Assembly: GCA_905215765.1 (NCBI GenBank)
Contig: CAJMRP010000001.1
Span: forward strand, 1 to 53,188
Origin: an uncultured bacterium
GTDB taxonomy: Bacteria > Actinomycetota > Coriobacteriia > Coriobacteriales > Coriobacteriaceae
Direction of reading: 5' to 3'
Length of the DNA: 53,188 nucleotides
This document shows, piece after piece, positions 48,327 through 53,188 of the stretch (the stretch's first letter is position 1; every line of letters starts with the position of its first letter). Below the pieces are notes generated by a model. It was not told the origin of the DNA. It was given only the letters and a program-made list of their open reading frames with translations, and did not search any database. The position numbers were made by a program, and so were the translations under genes.

Positions 48327-48908
48327 CTACACGCGAATCGACAGGTTCTTTTTATCATCGCTCCAATTGCAAGCATTGCGCGCGGGGCATGCAAAGCAGG
48401 CGCGCGACGCTTTGTCGGCTGCATAGAGCAGACGCTCGAGCGGTTGGCTGTTCACGCGCAGCTTTCGATGGCCCAGAATGGCCGTCTTAATGGCTGCGGC
48501 ATCGGCCGGCTCAAACGCTACGTCATCGGGCATACCGCCGAGAATCGCATCAGCGACGCGTTCACTTGCAACATCATGGGATATACCCGATTCATACTGT
48601 TCATCTTTGCCGATATCGTGAAGAAGTGCCGTGGCGTAGATGACCTCGCGGTCAAATTCGAGCTGTTCCTCGAGATTCTTGATCCACATAATGCGAGCGA
48701 CATCCAGCAGGTGGTCAATACCGTGGCGGCAGAAGATGCGCCCCGATTCCAACTGTGCAATGTTGCCCAGGTGCCGCCGGAACAGACCGTTGGCACAGAT
48801 GTAATCAATGCGAGGCATGGCACCAAAAGGCGCCAGGCCCGAAGCCATAAAACCGCGACGCGGCGTTCCCTCGTCAGTATTCGATGTAAAGTCGTTGACG
48901 ACTCGCAT
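48327..48908 (-). CDS. HD-domain phosphohydrolase in the folate cluster
   Basis: 193 residues. The HD motifs are CRHGIDHLLDVARIM (His), VIYATALLHDIGK (HD pair) and ISHDVASERVADAIL, with a final Asp in YAADKASR. A Cys-cluster motif ACFACPARNAC follows near residues 172-182 and could bind a metal. It starts two bases after the folE stop, so it is translated from the folate transcript. HD proteins of this kind are sometimes assigned to the dihydroneopterin triphosphate dephosphorylation step, for which no Nudix gene is seen here; that is inference. Confidence 0.78.
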   Translation of the reverse strand: MRVVNDFTSNTDEGTPRRGFMASGLAPFGAMPRIDYICANGLFRRHLGNIAQLESGRIFCRHGIDHLLDVARIMWIKNLEEQLEFDREVIYATALLHDIGKDEQYESGISHDVASERVADAILGGMPDDVAFEPADAAAIKTAILGHRKLRVNSQPLERLLYAADKASRACFACPARNACNWSDDKKNLSIRV

Positions 48909-48910
48909 AG

Positions 48911-49468
48911 TTAGCGTCCCAGCATCCTAAAGAATCGCTCCTCGAGCGCCGGATCGGCCTCAAAGACGCCGCGACGAGCGAGCGTCACGGTCTTGGTGCC
49001 AGGCTTTTGCACGCCGCGCATGGTCATGCACATATGCTCAGCTTCCATGAGCACAATCGCTCCCTGGGGAGCGAGATACTCCATGAGGGCATCGGCAACT
49101 TGTGCGCACAACTGCTCCTGCAGCTGCAGACGACGGGCATAGACCTCTACCGTGCGGGCAAGCTTAGAAAGCCCCGCGACACGGCCGTTGGGGATATAAC
49201 CAATGGCAGCCTTGCCGTAAAACGGCAGCAGATGATGCTCGCACAGCGAGTAAAACGTGATGTCGCGCTCGATAACCAAATCGTTCGAAGCGACGGCAAA
49301 GGTTTTGGACAGGTGCTCCTCGGCACTCTGGTCCATACCGCCGGCGATCTCACCATACATACGGGCAACGCGCGCCGGGGTCTCCAGCAGGCCCTCACGA
49401 GTTGGGTCCTCGCCTATGCCCTCAAGCAACAGCTTAATAGCGGCCTCGACTTTTTCCTGATCGACCAT
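48911..49468 (-). CDS. folE: GTP cyclohydrolase I
   Basis: 185 residues from ATG 49466-49468. Landmarks: IGEDPTREGLLETPARVARMY, ERDITFYSLCEHHLLPFYGKAAIGYIP (zinc Cys and His), GLSKLARTVEVYARRLQLQEQL, and the C-terminal MRGVQKPGTKTVTLARRG. It makes 7,8-dihydroneopterin triphosphate from GTP, the first folate step. It is followed by the HD gene and folB. The cluster is in the same direction as nrdG, 66 bases upstream, but may have its own promoter. Confidence 0.95.
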   Translation of the reverse strand: MVDQEKVEAAIKLLLEGIGEDPTREGLLETPARVARMYGEIAGGMDQSAEEHLSKTFAVASNDLVIERDITFYSLCEHHLLPFYGKAAIGYIPNGRVAGLSKLARTVEVYARRLQLQEQLCAQVADALMEYLAPQGAIVLMEAEHMCMTMRGVQKPGTKTVTLARRGVFEADPALEERFFRMLGR

Positions 49469-49534
49469 CTGGGCCTCACTTTTCCGATTTTGCGTTCGCG
49501 CTATGGTACCACGCCCTCCGGCATCGGCCACAAG

Positions 49535-50116
49535 CTACATAGTATGGGTCGAATAGACCGGATCATCACGCCAAAGCTCCACGGCGTCGCAAAGCGCAAC
49601 GTTCTCACGCTCGGCACGGGCACGCGTGGCGTTCATGTCAATCACGCGTTGATTGCTCGAGCCCCTAAAGCGCAACGAGATATCGTACAGATCCTGAACG
49701 AACGGGCCGTCCACCAACATGTCGAGGCAGGCTAGGATACGGTCCGTCGCCTCAGTATGGTGGCGGCCACCCGGCATAAGCTCCTCGAGCACGTCGCCGG
49801 TAAAGCACCAAATGGTCTTGCCCGACCCCGCAGGATAGGCCGCACGCACGCGTTCGATAAAGTCAACAAGCCCCGCCTGATTCTCGGGCTCCATGGGCTC
49901 GCCGCCCAGAATCGTCAGGCCATCGATAAAGGGATGGTCGAGACTCTCGATAATCTTATCCTCGACGGCGCGATCGAACGGCTCGCCCGCAGCAAAGTCC
50001 CACGCGACAGAGTTAAAGCAATTCTTGCACCCACGACGGCACCCGCTCACAAACAGAGAAGTACGAACGCCTTCCCCATCAGCAATATCGAAATACTTAA
50101 TGTTCGCGTAGTTCAT
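49535..50116 (-). CDS. nrdG: Anaerobic ribonucleoside-triphosphate reductase activating protein
   Basis: 193 residues from ATG 50114-50116, with CGGGAGAG upstream; the frame extends 52 codons upstream but through the hairpin region. Radical-SAM Cys triad CRRGCKNC (Cys26, Cys30, Cys33) within FVSGCRRGCKNCFNSVAWDF. The downstream TILGGEPMEPEN is the SAM-binding GGE motif. It generates the glycyl radical on NrdD for dNTP synthesis without oxygen. The partner nrdD is not in the window; the gene just upstream is on the far side of 400 bases of non-coding sequence. Confidence 0.9.
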   Translation of the reverse strand: MNYANIKYFDIADGEGVRTSLFVSGCRRGCKNCFNSVAWDFAAGEPFDRAVEDKIIESLDHPFIDGLTILGGEPMEPENQAGLVDFIERVRAAYPAGSGKTIWCFTGDVLEELMPGGRHHTEATDRILACLDMLVDGPFVQDLYDISLRFRGSSNQRVIDMNATRARAERENVALCDAVELWRDDPVYSTHTM

Positions 50117-50131
50117 AAGTAACTCTCCCGG

Positions 50132-50215
50132 GAGGCAGGGACATATCATCCCGTCCTCAAACATTCTCGGCCTTCGGCCTGCGAAACTGCGGGCGGGACG
50201 ATATGTCCCGGCCTC
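50132..50215. repeat. Long imperfect hairpin upstream of nrdG
   Basis: Arms of about 22 bp (50132-50153 and 50194-50215; core GGGACATATC/GATATGTCCC, outer GAGGC/GCCTC) with an inner hairpin GGCC-TTC-GGCC (50169-50179). It starts 16 bases before the nrdG ATG. It could be a leader structure, a terminator from upstream or a REP-type repeat. Confidence 0.6.
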
Positions 50216-50533
50216 ATGCAAAGGGTAACTCAATGAACGAAGCGAACATCGAGCATAGGGTTCGAGGTCCAATAAAAACTGGGTTGCGGCTCAACCGCCA
50301 TCACAAGTAAATCGCAGCTGCAGCTCGAATTATTTCCGCTAAGAACTTCGAGGAGTGAGCAGACCGCATGCTGCATCTCAGCTACGTCAACTTGGCTGCC
50401 CCGTAGCGAGGCCCCGGACCTTTACTCGATATGAGTTCCGCACGAACAGGAGGCGCCAGTGGCGCCTCCGTCGTGAGTCAGGACTGTCCGAAATTGAGAG
50501 GCAAGGCCCTGCGCCCGGCCCCTCGGTCCCCGC
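50216..50533. other. Intergenic region between nrdG and gatB
   Basis: 318 bases with no supportable gene. The short ORF on the plus strand at 50355 lacks a ribosome site and runs into gatB antisense. A 14-bp hairpin (CACGA outer, GGAGGCGCC inner; 50441-50475, loop AGT) lies 59 bases after the gatB stop. It has no T-run on either strand but is the best terminator candidate for gatCAB. Confidence 0.4.
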
Positions 50534-52210
50534 TTACGAGAGCGACGTTCTCAGCAACTCGTTGAAGAGCTTCGGATTGCCCTTGCCGCGGCTCGCCTTC
50601 ATGCACTGGCCCACCAAAAAGCCGATGACCTTCTGGTTGCCGTCACGATACTGCTGCGCCTGATCGGCACAGTTTGCCAGCACCTCGTCCACGATCGGCT
50701 GCAGCGCGCCGGCGTCGCTCACCTGACGCATACCGCGCTCGTCGACGATCTTGTTGGGGTCGTCGCCGGTCTGGGCCATGGCCTCAAAGACCTCGTGCGC
50801 CTGGTTGGAGCTGATGGCATCGGTCGCCAGCAGCTTGGCAAGCGCCGCCACCTGAGCTGGCGCGATCCCAGACTCGGTCAGCGAGACGCCGGCGCCCTTA
50901 AGGTAGGCAATCATCTCGTTCACCAGCAGGTTCGCGACCGTCTGGGCCTCTTTGCCGGCCATGCCGGCAGCGGCGGCCTCAAAGAACTCGGCAAACTCCG
51001 GGTCGCCGGCAATCTGCTCGGCGTCCGCCGTCTTAATGCCAAAGTCGACCTCAAAACGGGCACGCTTGGCATCGGGCAGCTCGGGAATCTCGCCACGGCA
51101 GCGGTCGATGAACTCGTCGTCCAGATCGAACGGCGCCAGATCGGGGTCGGGGAACAGGCGATAGTCGTCGGCCGTCTCCTTGACGCGCATGACCACGGTG
51201 CGCTTGCGGCTGGGCTCCCAGTGACGGGTCTCCTGGTAGATAATGCCGCCCTCCTCGAGCACCTCGGCCTGGCGGCAGATCTCGTAGGCAAGGCCGTCGT
51301 GCAGGCTCTTAAACGAGTTGAGGTTCTTGAGCTCGGTCTTGGTGCCCAGCTTGGTCTCGCCGCGGCGGCGCAGCGACACGTTGCCATCGCAGCGCATGGA
51401 ACCCTTCTCCATGGAGCAGTCCGAAATGCCCAGCGTCACAAAAATGCGACGGAGCTTTTCCATAAACAGGCGGGCCTCCTCGGGCGTGCGCAAATCGGGC
51501 TCAGTCACGAGCTCGATGAGCGGCGTGCCGCAGCGGTTGTAGTCGACGAGCGACTCGGCCGCGGCGGTAATGCGGCCCTCGGCACCGCCCACATGGACCA
51601 TCTTGGCAGCGTCCTCCTCCATGTGGATGCGCAGGATGCGAATGGGCACCGTGTAGGAACCGTCCTCGCGACGCTCAGGCATCTGCAGGTTGGACGCATC
51701 ATAGCTGGCCAGATGGCCGGCGCGCTGGTTGCCCTCGCGCATGGTCGACGTCATGGACGTGGACAGGCCCTCGGCGTTGGCTGAGGCGCTCGCCAGACTC
51801 TGGGCCTCGGCCTCGCCAAATGCGCAGTCGGGGCGCTCGGCGGCACCGCGACCGGTCACGTCCAGGTCCAGGTGACCGTACATGGCAAAGGCGACCGGAC
51901 CCTGCGTGGTCTGGAAGTTCTTGGCCATATCGGGATAGAAGTAATGCTTGCGGTAGAACATCGAGTGGCGCTGGATCTCGCAGTTGGTGGCGAGACCGGC
52001 CTTGACGATGCTCTCGATGGCGCGCTTGTTGGGCACCGGCAGGGCGCCAGGCAGGCCTAGGCACACCGGGCACACGTTGGCGTTGGGCTCGTCATCGTGG
52101 CTGAGCTTGCAGTTGCAGAACATCTTGGTATCGAGTGCGGTGAGCTCGGTATGGATCTCCAGGCCGATCACGGCCTCCCAATCCTGCAGGACCTCGGAAA
52201 GCTCCTTCAT
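50534..52210 (-). CDS. gatB: Aspartyl/glutamyl-tRNA(Asn/Gln) amidotransferase subunit B
   Basis: 558 residues. WEAVIGLEIHTEL (11-23) starts the catalytic kinase-like domain; the zinc site is C32, C34, C47 and C50 (FCNCKLSHDDEPNANVCPVC). YNRCGTPLIELVTEPD and KTELKNLNSF follow; the C-terminal YqeY-like tail ends with KVIGFLVGQCMKASRGKGNP. An insertion of about 65 residues (118-182, rich in Ala, Ser and acidic residues) separates YGHLDLDV from IRILRIHMEEDAAK, where E. coli-type GatB is continuous. The enzyme transamidates misacylated Glu-tRNA(Gln) and/or Asp-tRNA(Asn). Start ATG overlaps the gatA stop (TAATG). Confidence 0.94.
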   Translation of the reverse strand: MKELSEVLQDWEAVIGLEIHTELTALDTKMFCNCKLSHDDEPNANVCPVCLGLPGALPVPNKRAIESIVKAGLATNCEIQRHSMFYRKHYFYPDMAKNFQTTQGPVAFAMYGHLDLDVTGRGAAERPDCAFGEAEAQSLASASANAEGLSTSMTSTMREGNQRAGHLASYDASNLQMPERREDGSYTVPIRILRIHMEEDAAKMVHVGGAEGRITAAAESLVDYNRCGTPLIELVTEPDLRTPEEARLFMEKLRRIFVTLGISDCSMEKGSMRCDGNVSLRRRGETKLGTKTELKNLNSFKSLHDGLAYEICRQAEVLEEGGIIYQETRHWEPSRKRTVVMRVKETADDYRLFPDPDLAPFDLDDEFIDRCRGEIPELPDAKRARFEVDFGIKTADAEQIAGDPEFAEFFEAAAAGMAGKEAQTVANLLVNEMIAYLKGAGVSLTESGIAPAQVAALAKLLATDAISSNQAHEVFEAMAQTGDDPNKIVDERGMRQVSDAGALQPIVDEVLANCADQAQQYRDGNQKVIGFLVGQCMKASRGKGNPKLFNELLRTSLS

Positions 52211-53188
52211 TACAGCTCGCCTCCCTTCCCGGCAAAATGGGGCGCGACGGAAAGCGCGGGCGCACCCGTGGCAGCATCGGCAAAGCCGCGCTCCAGGGCG
52301 CGGGCAAACGTGAGCAGCTGACGGTCCTTAAAGGCCGGACCCACCAGCTGGGCAGAAACGGGCAGCTGAGTATCCTCGCCCAAGCCCAGCGGCACCGAGA
52401 TACCACCGTTGCCGCAAATGTTGAGCGAGATGGTGTACAGGTCCGAAAGGTACATCTGCGTGGGGTCGCTGATCTCGCCAAACTTAAAGGCCGTGCGCGG
52501 CGAGGCGGGCATGAGGATGGTGTCCACCTTGGCATACGCGGCATCGTAGTCCTGCGTGATGAGCGTGCGGGCCTTTTGCGCGGCGTAGTAATACTTGTCG
52601 TACACGCCCGAGCTCAGCAGGTAGGCGCCGAGCATCTGACGGCGCTTGGCCTCGGCGCCAAAGCCATGGGCGCGCGAGAGCGAGCTCTGGTCGGACAGGT
52701 TGGCGCAGCCCTCCTCCTGATAGCCGTAGCGAATGCCGTCGAAGCGGGCCAGGTTGGAGAACGCCTCGGCCGGGCCGATGACGTAGTAGGCGGCGATGGC
52801 GGCGTCCAGGTGCGGCAGGTCGACCTCGACCAGCTCGGCACCCTGGTTCTGCAGCTCCTGGGCGGCGCGCTGAACAGCGGCCTTGACCTCGGGCGTCAGG
52901 CCCTCGGCCTCCATAAACGCGGGGATGATGCCTACGCGCTTGCCCTCGATGCTGTCGTTGAGGTGCTCGGTAAAGTCGACGGCGCAATCCTGGCTGGTGC
53001 AGTCGTACGGATCGTGGCCCGCGCCGGCGAGCGCGTTCATGGCCAGCGCGACATCCTCGACCGTGCGGCCAAAAGGACCCACCTGGTCGAGCGACGAGCC
53101 AAAGGCAACCACGCCGTAACGGCTCACGGCGCCATACGTGGGCTTAAAGCCCACCACGCCGCACAGCGACGCCGGCTGGCGAATGGAG
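52210..53188 (-). CDS. gatA: Aspartyl/glutamyl-tRNA amidotransferase subunit A, C-terminal part (cut by right edge)
   Basis: The gene enters from the right edge and ends at TAA 52210-52212, overlapping the gatB start by one base. 325 codons are visible, beginning SIRQPASLCGVVGFKPTYGAVSRYGVVAFGSSLDQVGPFGRTVED, the amidase-signature core containing the catalytic Ser of the S-cis-S-K triad (GSIRQPAS; the Ser lies in this stretch). The C-terminal part (MYLSDLYTISLNICGNGGISVPLGL) is typical of GatA. It hydrolyses glutamine to supply ammonia to GatB. The N-terminal Lys of the triad lies outside the window. gatC is expected beyond the edge. Confidence 0.94.
   Translation of the reverse strand, partial: SIRQPASLCGVVGFKPTYGAVSRYGVVAFGSSLDQVGPFGRTVEDVALAMNALAGAGHDPYDCTSQDCAVDFTEHLNDSIEGKRVGIIPAFMEAEGLTPEVKAAVQRAAQELQNQGAELVEVDLPHLDAAIAAYYVIGPAEAFSNLARFDGIRYGYQEEGCANLSDQSSLSRAHGFGAEAKRRQMLGAYLLSSGVYDKYYYAAQKARTLITQDYDAAYAKVDTILMPASPRTAFKFGEISDPTQMYLSDLYTISLNICGNGGISVPLGLGEDTQLPVSAQLVGPAFKDRQLLTFARALERGFADAATGAPALSVAPHFAGKGGEL

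Noticed and set aside
50355..50663. Short plus-strand ORF between nrdG and gatB
   Set aside because: It lacks a ribosome site and more than a third of it is antisense to gatB.
1..53188. CRISPR array, tRNA or rRNA genes, integrase or insertion-sequence transposase
   Set aside because: I scanned the intergenic gaps and the protein list and found no regularly spaced repeats, no tRNA-like T-loop with matching arms, and no transposase or integrase motifs.

Overview
The window is GC-rich and densely coded, with strong Shine-Dalgarno sites, many GTG and TTG starts, and mostly leftward (minus-strand) operons. Gene content suggests an anaerobic, fermentative gut actinobacterium of the class Coriobacteriia, most like Collinsella. 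The cues are the anaerobic NTP-reductase activase NrdG, a flavodoxin next to a DUF3793 protein, a fructoselysine catabolic operon, GatB with a large insertion, a YolD protein beside a Y-family polymerase, and no respiratory genes. The assignment rests on family recall, not on a search.

Layout. 1-7.8 kb: xanthine phosphoribosyltransferase (cut by the left edge), a heavy-metal exporter, two DUF proteins, a candidate structured RNA (about 2984-3160), EttA, an autoregulated SdpI/SdpR pair, TcdA and TatD. 7.8-14.9 kb: a 229-bp MITE-like repeat, then a fructoselysine-type operon (GntR regulator, YfcC-type transporter, unusual amidohydrolase, FrlC-, FrlB- and FrlD-like enzymes). 15-22.6 kb: two HAD phosphatases, an island of three genes (unknown protein, ClpP-like peptidase, soluble VirD4/TraG-like ATPase), Pgi and a truncated Fe-ADH-like protein. 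22.7-32.5 kb: an SOS-boxed polymerase Y/YolD pair, a large surface protein with an LPRAG C-terminus, a CsoR-type copper operator with an HMA protein, DUF3793 with flavodoxin, and an amino-acid ABC operon whose permease carries an extra extracytoplasmic domain. 32.5-41.3 kb: endonuclease IV and an oxidoreductase bounded by two hairpin repeats, an Fe-S aldo/keto reductase, a ketopantoate-reductase homologue behind a short ORF and a terminator, a secreted protein, and metY behind a 17-codon leader ORF opposite a LysR gene. 41.3-53.2 kb: RNase HI, a second Gfo/Idh oxidoreductase, acylphosphatase, a Fur protein, HAD phosphatase, a UreE-like/SlyD-like pair without urease, an M19 dipeptidase, a YgjP-like metallopeptidase, folate genes (folE, HD protein, folB), nrdG, gatB and the 3' part of gatA.

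How the genes fit together. The Frl enzymes should convert fructoselysine or a related Amadori product to glucose-6-phosphate and the free amine. Pgi, encoded about 10 kb away, acts on that glucose-6-phosphate. Metal handling recurs: the exporter with a Cys/His loop, the copper-type HMA protein, and the UreE/SlyD pair. The least explained coding unit is the unknown/ClpP/VirD4-like cassette at 17.1-19.9 kb: a hexameric-type DNA-pump ATPase coupled by translation to a ClpP-like peptidase, with no relaxase or conjugation genes nearby. Non-coding structure is also unusually rich: several families of intergenic hairpin repeats, two leader ORFs and one strong candidate structured RNA.
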